64,000 nucleotides of DNA, taken from positions 124,001 through 188,000 of the forward strand of contig CAMCYI010000002.1 in NCBI GenBank assembly GCA_945883845.1, read 5' to 3'. Under the pieces are notes generated by a model. That model ran no database searches, was not told where the DNA came from, and saw only the letters and a list, made by a program, of their open reading frames with translations. This document shows, piece by piece, positions 17,631 through 26,375 of the stretch (position 1 is its first letter; every line of letters begins with the position of its first letter). The translations under genes and the position numbers were made by a program. This DNA comes from Bacteriovorax stolpii. GTDB taxonomy: Bacteria; Bdellovibrionota; Bacteriovoracia; Bacteriovoracales; Bacteriovoracaceae.

Positions 17631-17942
17631 CTAGTGGAGCTCCTTTACTTTATCGAGTGCGCGGTACTCAACCATCTTCATGAAAGAGAGAACAAAATCT
17701 TTGCGCTCATCACTTTTCATCGCTCCAATGGCCGTCTTCTTTCTGTCAAGAGAGTGGTGACGTTCCATCAGTTTGTACACGCGATGAACAGTTTCAGCTG
17801 CACGTGAAAACGACATTTTTTTGACTTCTATTTGATCAGCACAAGATTCGTGGATCCAATCCTGATAAAATAACGGAAAGTAACCGGAGCTTCCTGCCTC
17901 GATTAACTGATCCAACCCTTCTGCTTCCTGCAACTTGCGCAT
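17631..17942 (-). CDS. small hypothetical protein, first gene of coiled-coil operon
   Basis: The 103-residue product has no signal peptide or membrane segment. It is predicted mostly helical, basic in the middle (MERHHSLDRKKTAIGAMKSD). I recognise no family. It starts at 17942 with a fair ribosome site (AAGGAG) and is followed after 2 bp by the small secreted protein, so all three genes to 16187 should be one transcript. Confidence 0.65.
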   Translation of the reverse strand: MRKLQEAEGLDQLIEAGSSGYFPLFYQDWIHESCADQIEVKKMSFSRAAETVHRVYKLMERHHSLDRKKTAIGAMKSDERKDFVLSFMKMVEYRALDKVKELH

Positions 17943-18026
17943 GTAAATAACTCCTTATTTCTCTCCTTCATCATAGCTCTGAGATGTATACTCTCTTAAG
18001 AGGGTAGGAATTTCCGGGAGGCAAAT

Positions 18027-18419
18027 TTGGACTCTAAAGAAAATTATTATTTGAGTGAAGAAGACGCCGAGTGGGTCGGGCTGAAAAAGTCAGAGTATCT
18101 CTCTCGCCTGATAGGGCTTCTTGGTCCGACTGACATCGGGTTTGAGGAATATCATAAGTTTGATGATCTCATCCATGGGACCATTCATACTCCGGACCGT
18201 ACTTTTCTCTATAAAGAAGATGGCTACGACATGCGGACTTACCTGAAAACCTACCTTCAGGGGCAAACTTTTCACCAGATTGTGATGGGTGCCATCCTTC
18301 CGGGGCCTGAAAATAAATCTGAAATATTTGTGCCAGTGCTGGTTTTTGTGACCAGAAGTGAAGAAGTCGTTAAAGCTTTTGCCACCGGGGAGAGTAAAAA
18401 CCCACCAGTTCTAAATTAG
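18027..18419 (+). CDS. hypothetical cytoplasmic protein with TTG start
   Basis: The 130-residue product starts with TTG at 18027, preceded by a strong GGGAGG site with a 5-base spacer; no ATG fits as well. The sequence is acidic and has no export signal. The segment FHQIVMGAILPGPENKSEIFVPVLVFVTRSEEVVKAF suggests an alpha/beta fold. No family recognised. It converges on the lipoprotein gene, with one base between the stops. Confidence 0.65.
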   Translation: MDSKENYYLSEEDAEWVGLKKSEYLSRLIGLLGPTDIGFEEYHKFDDLIHGTIHTPDRTFLYKEDGYDMRTYLKTYLQGQTFHQIVMGAILPGPENKSEIFVPVLVFVTRSEEVVKAFATGESKNPPVLN

Positions 18420-18420
18420 A

Positions 18421-19095
18421 TTAACGGACTCGGATATCAAGATAGTTGTTCGGGTACTTCGTTTTGAAGTTGTTGCAAAGATAGTTTCTCTGAAGGTTCG
18501 CATTGTTTACACACTGAGTGTTGTTTGGATTCAGAGGACAGTATGTGTTGATGTAGTTAATGTACGCATCGATACACTGGAAGTATTCAGTGAGCAGACC
18601 TTCTTTCATCACCATCACGCCATTGATCGAATATCCCGTATAGCCTGAGCGCGTTTTGTAGAGTGAGCCACTATAGGTAGATCCAGCGGTCGTCATCGTA
18701 CACTGAGGCTGGCCCAGCCACGTCGATGCACCAGACGTATCTTTATAAGTAGGAATCAGACAAACACGAGAGTCAGATGTGAGACTGCTCTTGAACTTGA
18801 ACATTGTTTCATTAACTGTGCTCTGACAGAGACCAATTTGACCTAGATCTGCTGTTGAATATTTTAATGAAAGATCACATGTCGGGAAGTTTGGATCAGT
18901 TGTTGTTCCGCCCGTCGTTCCCCCAGTAGCTCCAGAAGCTGCTCCACCTGCAGAAACATCAGTTAGGCCTGGGCCTGCACCAGAAGCTGTCTGAAGAGCA
19001 TCACCATTCAACGATGTCGTTGCGCGTGTCCTCTGAGGAGTATCACACGAAGTGAGAAGGATTGATGTTACGGTCGCAAAAAATAGATATTTCAT
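18421..19095 (-). CDS. small lipoprotein with low-complexity linker
   Basis: The 224-residue product has a lipoprotein signal and lipobox LLTSC (Cys17). Residues about 30-75 are a Gly/Ala/Thr/Ser-rich linker (GGTTGGTTTDPN) typical of envelope lipoproteins that span distance. The C-terminal 145 residues form a small domain with paired cysteines, including CPLNPNNTQC and LCNNF, likely disulfide-bonded. Function unknown. It is transcribed alone, divergent from the gene at 19211. Confidence 0.75.
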   Translation of the reverse strand: MKYLFFATVTSILLTSCDTPQRTRATTSLNGDALQTASGAGPGLTDVSAGGAASGATGGTTGGTTTDPNFPTCDLSLKYSTADLGQIGLCQSTVNETMFKFKSSLTSDSRVCLIPTYKDTSGASTWLGQPQCTMTTAGSTYSGSLYKTRSGYTGYSINGVMVMKEGLLTEYFQCIDAYINYINTYCPLNPNNTQCVNNANLQRNYLCNNFKTKYPNNYLDIRVR

Positions 19096-19210
19096 AATTA
19101 ACAGTTCCTGACTGATTTGTAGAACTTTTCGGCATCCAGAAAAATTTCATGAGTTTTAAATAAACTCCGATACATATGTCAGAGTATGATTGTGGTTTTA
19201 AGGGTTTAAC

Positions 19211-20434
19211 ATGCGTTGGTTGCTTGGCTCAATACTTTTGGCAGGTATCTTGGGGGTGTTCGGATTTCTGAGCATCAAACGCATTCCTTTTAACCATTAT
19301 CAAAAATGGATCAAAGGCGAAGGCTGGAATAGGTACTACGAAGTTCAAAATTTCAGTCCACTCTTACTTGCGTCACCCAAGCTTGAACCAGTCAGTGATT
19401 ACAAAGAACCTTACGAAGAACTCTGGAAAATATTCCCCCTCGCAAACGCGCTTATTCCATTGCCTGTCAGGCATCCGTTGTATCAGACGTTTCCTATCGT
19501 CGAGTTCAATCAGTACCGGCCGTATCCTCATGCAGGTATTTCCATCACAAGCTCTGGTGCGCGTGAGATCATCCGTTTCTATACGATTCCAATGAGTTCA
19601 TTTAAAGATTTTTCTCTGGGCCAGGAACTTTTCAAACTCCCTTATGTGCGCAATCGCTTATTGAAAGTTCCCCAGGAAAAACTTTGGCAGGATATTTTTT
19701 CTAAACCAACAAATCCCAAACCGGAGACAATGGAGGAGTTGTTTTACAATCTCTACCTGATTCACCTTCGCTCGAAGCTTCTTCCTCCGGGAACAATTCG
19801 ATATGGTCTCATCAAGAAAGGAACGCAGGTTCTTGTTCAGCTTGAATCCAAGGACAAAGACTATAAAGTTGAAATCGTCATGCACGAAAGAAGCGGAAAT
19901 GTTTATTCCTATATCCTTCGCACGGCCATCAACAATGAAGAGTCTAAAAAACTACGCGATAAGTTTTTAGGAACTATCGACTTCGCACCTTCGGATCCCG
20001 CCGTTGGCCGTATTCTTCACACAGAATTCAAGCAACTTAGTTTCTCCCGTCAGGTTGACCAGGAAGGGATTCAGTATCTTTACAGTTCGTGGACCCAGAA
20101 CATGAAAAGTGAAGAGGCCTTGAAAGAACTCATCTTTTACATGGAAAGAGGACGCGGTAATACGCAAAGACTCCAGCCGTTTTACCGGTATGCGATCAAA
20201 AAATACGGAAAGACATTCACTCTCAGAACAGAGATGGAAGATTCAGATGATCCTGAAGTTGCACTCGCGAGAAAGATTGAACTCGAAGACGCCCGACAAA
20301 AAGTTGATCTTGAAAAAGAGAAAAATCGCCCAGCAGCAGTACCTGACATGACTCCAGATGAGAGAATGAATCTTTATCTGAAAAAAGCACGTGAGAATAA
20401 AAAAGTGAATGATAAAGAGATGACGATTCACTGA
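19211..20434 (+). CDS. membrane-anchored hypothetical protein
   Basis: The 407-residue product has one N-terminal membrane segment (LLGSILLAGILGVFGFLSI) that is probably an uncleaved anchor. The large remaining part has mixed helices and strands, and the last 60 residues are highly charged (KIELEDARQKVDLEKEKN). I recognise no family or active-site motif. It stands alone, with 115 bp upstream and 86 bp to the HNH gene downstream. Confidence 0.7.
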   Translation: MRWLLGSILLAGILGVFGFLSIKRIPFNHYQKWIKGEGWNRYYEVQNFSPLLLASPKLEPVSDYKEPYEELWKIFPLANALIPLPVRHPLYQTFPIVEFNQYRPYPHAGISITSSGAREIIRFYTIPMSSFKDFSLGQELFKLPYVRNRLLKVPQEKLWQDIFSKPTNPKPETMEELFYNLYLIHLRSKLLPPGTIRYGLIKKGTQVLVQLESKDKDYKVEIVMHERSGNVYSYILRTAINNEESKKLRDKFLGTIDFAPSDPAVGRILHTEFKQLSFSRQVDQEGIQYLYSSWTQNMKSEEALKELIFYMERGRGNTQRLQPFYRYAIKKYGKTFTLRTEMEDSDDPEVALARKIELEDARQKVDLEKEKNRPAAVPDMTPDERMNLYLKKARENKKVNDKEMTIH

Positions 20435-20495
20435 TTGCTTCTCTACTTTCTCCAGCGAAAGTAAAATATCCCGATAAATACCTCCTTGACTTGTC

Positions 20496-20518
20496 CGTAT
20501 CTTTTACGTATTGATACG
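20496..20518 (+). promoter_or_regulatory. inverted repeat overlapping HNH gene start region
   Basis: CGTATC (20496-20501) and GATACG (20513-20518) form a perfect 6-bp dyad with an 11-base spacer, two bases before the ATG at 20521. TTGACT at 20486-20491 upstream could be a -35 element with a weak -10 inside the dyad. It could be an operator; no ribosome site is seen, so the transcript may be leaderless. Confidence 0.35.
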
Positions 20519-20520
20519 AC

Positions 20521-21351
20521 ATGAAACTAAATCATGTCAATGACAAAATTTTATTATCTGATATTAAAAAGCTAGTGGGTGACGAAAGAAAATCTCAGCT
20601 TCTTATCCTGTATCATCTGCAGGAAATTGATCGGCGAAAACTTTTTTCTGATGTGAAGTATGGATCGTTGTTTGATTATTGTGTGAAAGAACTTGGCTAT
20701 TCAGAAGGGGCGGCACAGAGGCGCATCGTTGCGGCCCGGCTTTTAAAAAATATCCCGGAGGTTGCAGGTAAAATCGCCTCCGGAAATTTAACCCTGACAA
20801 ACATCGCACAGGTAACTCAGTTTTATAAGGACCCAGTTGAGCAAAAAGCAGCGCTTAAAAAAGTGGAGGGTCTTTCTAAAAAAGAATGCGAAAAAAAACT
20901 TTTTGAACTTTCTGCCAGAGCGATTGAATCTTGAGAGAATTCCAGACGTGTTTCGAAAGACAAGATTCAAATTGCAATAGTGCTGTCTGATGAAACAATG
21001 GCAGCGATGGAAGAAGTTAAAAAACTCCTGGGACGTGATTTTGATTCGGATGAGCTGATTATGTATGCCATGGAAGCTGCTCTTGAGAAGATTAAAAAAT
21101 CCAAATTTAAGCAAACCGATAGACCAAAATCACCGCCGCTGGCGAAAGTAAATAAGTCGCGGGTAATTTCGGCACACGTTAAGCGGGAGATTTTCAGAAG
21201 AGATAAGAAGTGTACAAATTGCGGATCTATTCATGAATTGAATTATGATCACAGGCAACCTTTTTCACTGGGTGGAACATCAGGGATTGAAAATATAAGA
21301 TTGCTTTGTTTTCAATGTAACCAGAGAGCGAGGATTAAAATGAAACTTTAG
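20521..21351 (+). pseudogene. HNH endonuclease family gene interrupted by an in-frame TGA
   Basis: Two open frames in the same reading phase are separated by one stop, TGA at 20932-20934. The first 137 residues (LLILYHLQEIDRRKL, KELGYSEGAAQRRIVAARLL) match the N-terminal part of an HNH endonuclease family common in Bdellovibrio-like bacteria. After the TGA the frame continues at once (ENSRRVSKDKIQIAIVLSDE) into the second half, ending with an intact HNH zinc-ribbon motif: CTNCGSIHELNYDHRQPFSL then ENIRLLCFQCNQ. Both halves look unmutated otherwise, so this is either a recent pseudogene, a sequencing error, or UGA readthrough. A GTG at 20980 could restart the second half, but has no good ribosome site. 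The 3' end overlaps the next minus-strand gene by 4 bp. Confidence 0.85.
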
Positions 21352-22163
21352 GAGTCAAAAGCGATGAAGCCATCGATAAGGGCCTGAGTGAGAGCAGGTT
21401 TGAGAGTCAAAACTTTCTGCGGGATGAGAATCTTGAGATTTTCATCCATATAGATTTCGCGCTTGATCTCAATCTGGATATTGTTAGTGCGAAAATGATC
21501 AACGTATTCGGTGATGTATCCACCCACATACGGATCATTCTGAGTAGTCTCAAATCCTGAGGCCTTGAGAGAATGTTCAAAATGAGAGATGAACTCCGGC
21601 ACGCAGGTCTTACCCTTTCGGTCAGAAAGACAAAAGTCCGGACGATGGGTTTTCTGGGCAGGATTCTGTTTCATATGATAAGCGGTTGGACTTGATGGCA
21701 TACTGTGAAGATCGACCATCGAAACGGGATTCTTTTTTTTCTTATCGAGGTCCTGAATCAGGGATCGCAGGATCTCATAATAGGGACGATGAAATTTTTC
21801 GATGAAAAGTGCTGTTTCGTTTTCGGACGGATCTTTGGAGACGAGTTTTTTTCCGTGAGTATTGTCTTTCCAGAACAAGACACAGTTTGATTCGGCCCGG
21901 TTCAGGTCAACGCAGATGCGGTGAACGTGTGCCACCAGGACGGCGATGCCAGCTTCCTGCAGGGCGCGGATATCTACGAGCTCGTTAACCTTGTAATCGA
22001 CGTCTTCTTTGTAGGCCTCAACGTCTCCGGATAAAAATGGGATAAAGTCAGGGGGGATAGTCTCGCCGGAATGAGGAATGGAGAGCACACCGCGGAAATG
22101 CGTCCCCAGAGGGGAATAGAAATCAAAAAGAGGAGATTTGGCCGGGTGATTGTGGCTAAACAT
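21348..22163 (-). CDS. N-formylglutamate amidohydrolase family protein
   Basis: The 271-residue product carries the FGase (HutG-type) motifs: VLSIPHSGETIP at the N-terminus, CVDLNRAES, MVDLHSMP with a likely metal-binding Asp/His, and QNDPYVGGYITE near the C-terminus. In histidine breakdown this enzyme converts N-formylglutamate to glutamate and formate. No other hut gene lies in the window, so the substrate here may be another N-acyl amino acid. No signal peptide. It converges on the interrupted HNH gene with a 4-bp overlap. Confidence 0.9.
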   Translation of the reverse strand: MFSHNHPAKSPLFDFYSPLGTHFRGVLSIPHSGETIPPDFIPFLSGDVEAYKEDVDYKVNELVDIRALQEAGIAVLVAHVHRICVDLNRAESNCVLFWKDNTHGKKLVSKDPSENETALFIEKFHRPYYEILRSLIQDLDKKKKNPVSMVDLHSMPSSPTAYHMKQNPAQKTHRPDFCLSDRKGKTCVPEFISHFEHSLKASGFETTQNDPYVGGYITEYVDHFRTNNIQIEIKREIYMDENLKILIPQKVLTLKPALTQALIDGFIAFDS

Positions 22164-22262
22164 GTGAAAATTTTACCATAAATCGGCTTGTCACGTCCAC
22201 GGGTCTCTTTCTAAAGTGGTGAGGTTTGGTTTATAAGGATCACATCATCTTACGAGGTTGTT

Positions 22263-23564
22263 ATGAAGTTTCCGGGACGCCGAAATACCAAACACTATTT
22301 TCCTGTTGAAGAGAAAAAGCAACGCTCTTCTTTTGATGACGAAATCAATCGTCCGGGAAATGTCTATGTTGTCGGGATCGATCAGCTTCTCGTCGATATT
22401 GAAATTCCAGTCGATGATGAATTTCTCGCGAATCATCATTTTAAAAAATCAGAATCATTTATCATCGATGACGAACTTGCGGACCGAATTTACTGGAACT
22501 TTAAAAATCGCGGCGTGATTACAGGAGAATTTCCGGGTGGTGCAGTTGGAAATACTCTTCATAACTTTTCCATCCTCTCCGATTGTCCATCGGTAGCTTT
22601 GGGTACAATCAATAAAAACATTGAACTTGGTGACTACGCATTTAAGTATATTTGTAACACCAGCTCGAAAGTTAACCTTTCTTATCTTCAGCCATGTGCT
22701 AAACCGATGGGCCGCGCTTTGTGTTTTATTTCTCCGGATGGAGAGCGAACTTTCGCGATCAGCAAAGGTTGCATGAATGATCTTTCTCCGGAATTCATTC
22801 CGCAGGAAGTGATTGAAAAGTCTGCTGCGATTCTGATCTCTGCTTACACGATGCGGGATGAGAAATCTCCGATCTATCAGTCGACGTTGAGGGCAGTGGA
22901 GATTGCGAAGAATGCCAATGTACCAGTTGTTCTTTCTCTGGGAACAAGCGGTCTTGTGCAGGAAAAGAAAGACCTTCTTCTCGAATTCATTCCTAAATAT
23001 GTTTCTGTTGTCGCGATGAACGAGCACGAAGCACTATCACTGACTGGCATCTCTGATCCGCTTCTGGCAACTGAGCGGATTCTTGATATGTGTGACATGG
23101 TCCTTCTGACAGTGGGTGCACGGGGACTTTATATCGGTGCGATGACTGAGACTGACCAGGCCCGTCAGACCAAAGAACCTCTTCATACAAAATCACTCGT
23201 CGAATATAATCTCTACGAATATTCACGCGCGATGAGACGCTCGGATTGTAAGGACATCATCAAGTTCTATACTCACATTAATCCGTTCCGTGGCGGCCCT
23301 CAGATGATCAAGAACACCAATGGAGCAGGGGATGCAGCTCTGGCCGCGGTTCTTCATGATCTTTCTGCCAACCTTTACCATCGTACGAAAGTTCCGAACT
23401 CACCAAAACACGTGACGAGCTTCCTTACCTATTCATCCATCTCTCAGATCAGTAAATACGCTAACCGCGTCTCGTTCGAAGTTCTCAGCCAGAATTCTCC
23501 GCGCCTCCTGAAAGGCCTTCCGGAAAAAGAAGACGGCCTCGAAGAAGCATACTGGGCAAAATAA
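22263..23564 (+). CDS. gsk: inosine-guanosine kinase
   Basis: PfkB-family kinase of 433 residues, almost the length of E. coli Gsk (434) and similar along its whole length: MKFPGRRNTKHYFPV at the start, VVGIDQLLVDIE, FPGGAVGNTLHNFS, LCFISPDGERTFAIS, PVVLSLGTSGLV, NTNGAGDAALAAVLHD (catalytic Asp 357) and SPRLLKGLPEKEDGLEEAYW at the end. It phosphorylates inosine and guanosine to IMP and GMP, purine salvage that would suit a bacterium feeding on nucleic acids of other cells. GAGG with a 6-base spacer precedes the ATG. The next gene starts 2 bp after the stop. Confidence 0.96.
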   Translation: MKFPGRRNTKHYFPVEEKKQRSSFDDEINRPGNVYVVGIDQLLVDIEIPVDDEFLANHHFKKSESFIIDDELADRIYWNFKNRGVITGEFPGGAVGNTLHNFSILSDCPSVALGTINKNIELGDYAFKYICNTSSKVNLSYLQPCAKPMGRALCFISPDGERTFAISKGCMNDLSPEFIPQEVIEKSAAILISAYTMRDEKSPIYQSTLRAVEIAKNANVPVVLSLGTSGLVQEKKDLLLEFIPKYVSVVAMNEHEALSLTGISDPLLATERILDMCDMVLLTVGARGLYIGAMTETDQARQTKEPLHTKSLVEYNLYEYSRAMRRSDCKDIIKFYTHINPFRGGPQMIKNTNGAGDAALAAVLHDLSANLYHRTKVPNSPKHVTSFLTYSSISQISKYANRVSFEVLSQNSPRLLKGLPEKEDGLEEAYWAK

Positions 23565-23566
23565 GC

Positions 23567-24553
23567 GTGAGTAAAGACAACGTCTCCAAAGAGTCCCTGT
23601 TCAATGAAGTTAAGGGCTCTCTGTTCGAGTTTCTTGTTGGTAAAAATCTGGCCGTCATTAACGGTGAAGAAAAAGAATATCTCGAAGGCATTGACCGCAA
23701 TTACCTGAACGTCCTCTCTCAGCAGGACAGGATGGTCCGTCAGTTCTATCCGGAAATGAGTTCATTCCTTATTAAATGTGCCAGAGATACGGTGATCTCC
23801 ATTAAAAATGGACTCAAAGAAGATCCGCGGAAACCACGACTCATGGGAAAGCTCGTCAACACTCTAGATAAGCAGGATTGGCATGAAGCTGATCTGATTG
23901 TGGAAACGAGTTCAGGGCCGAGACCAGTTAGTCTAAAATTGAATAAGAAAGGTGCATTCGTCAACACGAAGAGCGGAGGCATTAAAAGCTTTCTCTCTCA
24001 GTATTTTTCATTTCTCCCTTCGAATCATCAGACTTCTTTTAATCAGCTCGTTGACATGGAATTTGAAATCATGTCCCGCGAGTTGCATGAACTGGCCGGG
24101 ATTGAATACGACGGAAATTATAAATCCTGGGTTCAGGCAGGTCTCTCAGAGCTTCCGGGTGAGGTTTCAGCACCCATGAGAGAGGCATTGAAGGCCTACT
24201 ATGCGCGACTAGCACTTGCCCTTCACGGTCATCTTTCAGCTGCCCTCGAACTTGATGCGGAAAAATTCAGAGAGAGTCTTTTTCCTCTGGCCGGTTTCAG
24301 CAGCCGCGATATTCTTCAGGTCGTTTGCTTTCATGATTTTAAGAACCAGGATGGAGCGACGGAAATTTTTCTTCATGACGCCAAAGAAATCACTGACGAG
24401 GTCGAAATAATTCCCTTTCATCAGACTGCATCTGCGGAAGTGAAGGTGGGCCTGTGGACTCTGCAAATACGGATCAAGCCCATGAACAAGTTCACAACCA
24501 CAGCCATCAAAATAAATTGTTCAGTGAAAGTTAAGCAGTCCAGTGAAGCTTGA
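23567..24553 (+). CDS. unknown protein with PD-(D/E)XK-like features, coupled to gsk
   Basis: The 328-residue product begins with GTG 2 bp after the gsk stop, with no clear ribosome site, so translation is probably coupled. I cannot assign a family. Features resemble a PD-(D/E)XK nuclease core: an early helix GSLFEFLVGKNLA (E21), then EADLIVETSSGPRPVSLKLN, where D109 and the SLK motif (K124) are spaced as in HaeIII-like restriction enzymes, followed by GAFVNTKSGGIKSFL. The acidic residue usually two before the Lys is Ser here, so this is only a suggestion. No methyltransferase gene is near. The 3' end overlaps the converging gene by 23 bp. Confidence 0.6.
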   Translation: MSKDNVSKESLFNEVKGSLFEFLVGKNLAVINGEEKEYLEGIDRNYLNVLSQQDRMVRQFYPEMSSFLIKCARDTVISIKNGLKEDPRKPRLMGKLVNTLDKQDWHEADLIVETSSGPRPVSLKLNKKGAFVNTKSGGIKSFLSQYFSFLPSNHQTSFNQLVDMEFEIMSRELHELAGIEYDGNYKSWVQAGLSELPGEVSAPMREALKAYYARLALALHGHLSAALELDAEKFRESLFPLAGFSSRDILQVVCFHDFKNQDGATEIFLHDAKEITDEVEIIPFHQTASAEVKVGLWTLQIRIKPMNKFTTTAIKINCSVKVKQSSEA

Positions 24554-25100
24554 GAATTTCTTCATTCAGCTCTTCCGTGATAAATTCATAGCCCTTTCGA
24601 GATACCATACTGTGAGCGCAGTCCAGCCAGAGGCCAGAGGAAGCAGAGGCAAGAGTAATGTGCTTGTCTTCACCGGCAGCTAGGCAGCAGGCCTTCTTCA
24701 TCACTTGAATCATAAACGGTGAGAGGATATCTTCATTCATATCTATTAAAATATGTCGACTTGGACCAAGAACTCCCTTGAGAAGACTGATCGTGAATTT
24801 CTCCCAGTCCTGCGCCTCATTAACAAAAATCTCAGGACGCTTAAGAAGATTTACCAGAGGTGTCCACTCAGACTTTAGGTCACGACGAAAATCACTCCAA
24901 TCCGACCCACCAGTTTCGAGCTTCAGATTTTCCCAAAGTGAGAGGCCAGGCAATAGAGAAGAACCTGCTTCTACATAGGCAAAGCTTGATGTTCGACCGG
25001 GAAATTTCGTGCGAAGAAATTGCAGAAGTTCTTTAAGGACGAGAGCATCCTTTTTTTCTTTCCGATAGAGACACATTCCATAGCGTTTTGACTTATCCAT
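24531..25100 (-). CDS. ABC-ATPase-like protein lacking Walker A
   Basis: A 189-residue protein whose C-terminal two thirds recall an ABC ATPase: LLPGLSLWENLKL resembles the segment after the Q-loop, HILIDMNEDILSP the Walker B/D-loop, and KHITLASASSGLWLDCAHSM the H-loop region (without the His). The P-loop and the LSGGQ signature are absent, so it should not hydrolyse ATP in the normal way. It may be a degenerate paralog with a binding role, or the resemblance may be accidental. No export signal. It is transcribed towards the gsk operon, and its start is 60 bp from the divergent MnmA-like gene. Confidence 0.5.
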   Translation of the reverse strand: MDKSKRYGMCLYRKEKKDALVLKELLQFLRTKFPGRTSSFAYVEAGSSLLPGLSLWENLKLETGGSDWSDFRRDLKSEWTPLVNLLKRPEIFVNEAQDWEKFTISLLKGVLGPSRHILIDMNEDILSPFMIQVMKKACCLAAGEDKHITLASASSGLWLDCAHSMVSRKGYEFITEELNEEILKLHWTA

Positions 25101-25160
25101 TGTCTTATTTCTCGGACGAAGAGCTTGGATGCTTAAGAAAAAGTCGCTTATAATATCGAT

Positions 25161-26375
25161 ATGGACATGAAAAAAAAGCTTGATCAGACTTATATGCCTG
25201 ACAAAAACGCTAGAGCAGAGAAGGTCGTGGTGGCCATGTCAGGAGGAATTGATTCCTTCGTTGCTGCTTATCTTTTAAAAATTCAGAAGCACGAACTGAT
25301 GGCCGTCACTGTTCTCACAGGCTGGGAAGATTCTAACCTCGACGAGGAATCCCAACTTTCCTGTTTCATCACCGGGACTAAACTCACTGTCATCAAAGAT
25401 TTTTGTCACCAGATTGGTATTCCTCATTCGACTTTAAAAATCACTTCAGAGTTTAAAGAAAGAGTGGTTGAGCCTTGGATGGCAGAAAGAGCTTTCGGTG
25501 AACTGCCAAACCCTTGCTGGAATTGTCATGAAGTCAGACTTCTTGCTCTCCATGATAAGATGAAACAGTTAGGTGCTAAGCACATGGCAACTGGTCACTA
25601 CGCAAAACTTTTTCACAACGATGCACATGGAACAACATTTGTTCACTCATCCAATGATGAGCATTTTGACCAGTCGATGTTACTCTCGAGACTTCCTCAG
25701 CAGATTCTTCATTCATTAATGCTCCCGCTTTCTGATCTCCAGAAAAAAGAAGTTTTAAAGCTTGCCGAGAATTTCGGTCTCTCAGGGCTTAATAAAAAGA
25801 TTGAAATTCATCACTGCCTCCCTTGGGATGAGCCTCAGCAGGAGTATGTGAAAAAGAAAATTCCGGCCAGGTTCCAGAAGCCAGGCGAAGTGATTGATGT
25901 CAACGACAAGGGAACAGTGAGCGAGCTTGAAACTCTTCTGCCTCACTTTTATGGTGAACTCCTTGTTCCGAAGAGTACGGTTGCAAAAGAAGATCTTTAT
26001 TTTGTAGATTTCAACTATCAGGATAAGAAATATTTGGTGGCCGAGACAGCTTACTTCAAACGTAACCGCATCCTTCTCACAGAATGTGAGATAACGGCCG
26101 AAACTCCGTGGAGTGATCCGATGCCCGGTTCCCTTAAAATCTCTGAAGACTTGTCTGTGGATTGCTGGATTCATCCAAAGACCCTTCGTTCAGCATTCGT
26201 TGAATGGGAAGAGAAGGTAGACCTTAAGGAAGGAATGATCGCAGGTGTTTTTCGAAAGAAAGGCAAAAACTCTAAAATATACGTCTCGGGGAAAGTTAAA
26301 TTTTTACCAGAAGAAAAAGCTGAAGTTGAGGGAGAAAAGAAAAATGTTAAAGTGGATTACGCTGTCGATTATTAG
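25161..26375 (+). CDS. divergent MnmA-like tRNA thiouridylase paralog
   Basis: The 404-residue product resembles MnmA but is clearly distant from the canonical copy at 27870. It keeps the PP-loop SGGIDS (27-32), the HMATGHYAKL segment, and two cysteines at the places of the MnmA catalytic pair: NPCWNC (C122, where MnmA has NPDVLC) and HHC (C219, where MnmA has TGICF). Many surrounding residues differ. It may thiolate a different tRNA or another target, or act on U34 under other conditions. The 3' end overlaps the start of the M28-like gene by 32 bp, so the two are coupled. Confidence 0.8.
   Translation: MDMKKKLDQTYMPDKNARAEKVVVAMSGGIDSFVAAYLLKIQKHELMAVTVLTGWEDSNLDEESQLSCFITGTKLTVIKDFCHQIGIPHSTLKITSEFKERVVEPWMAERAFGELPNPCWNCHEVRLLALHDKMKQLGAKHMATGHYAKLFHNDAHGTTFVHSSNDEHFDQSMLLSRLPQQILHSLMLPLSDLQKKEVLKLAENFGLSGLNKKIEIHHCLPWDEPQQEYVKKKIPARFQKPGEVIDVNDKGTVSELETLLPHFYGELLVPKSTVAKEDLYFVDFNYQDKKYLVAETAYFKRNRILLTECEITAETPWSDPMPGSLKISEDLSVDCWIHPKTLRSAFVEWEEKVDLKEGMIAGVFRKKGKNSKIYVSGKVKFLPEEKAEVEGEKKNVKVDYAVDY

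Noticed and set aside
22455..23027. 190-codon frame antisense to gsk
   Set aside because: gsk is certain from its match to E. coli Gsk along its full length; the antisense frame has no features.
23567..24553. Restriction-modification system next to gsk
   Set aside because: No DNA methyltransferase or specificity gene is nearby, so a classical system is not supported.
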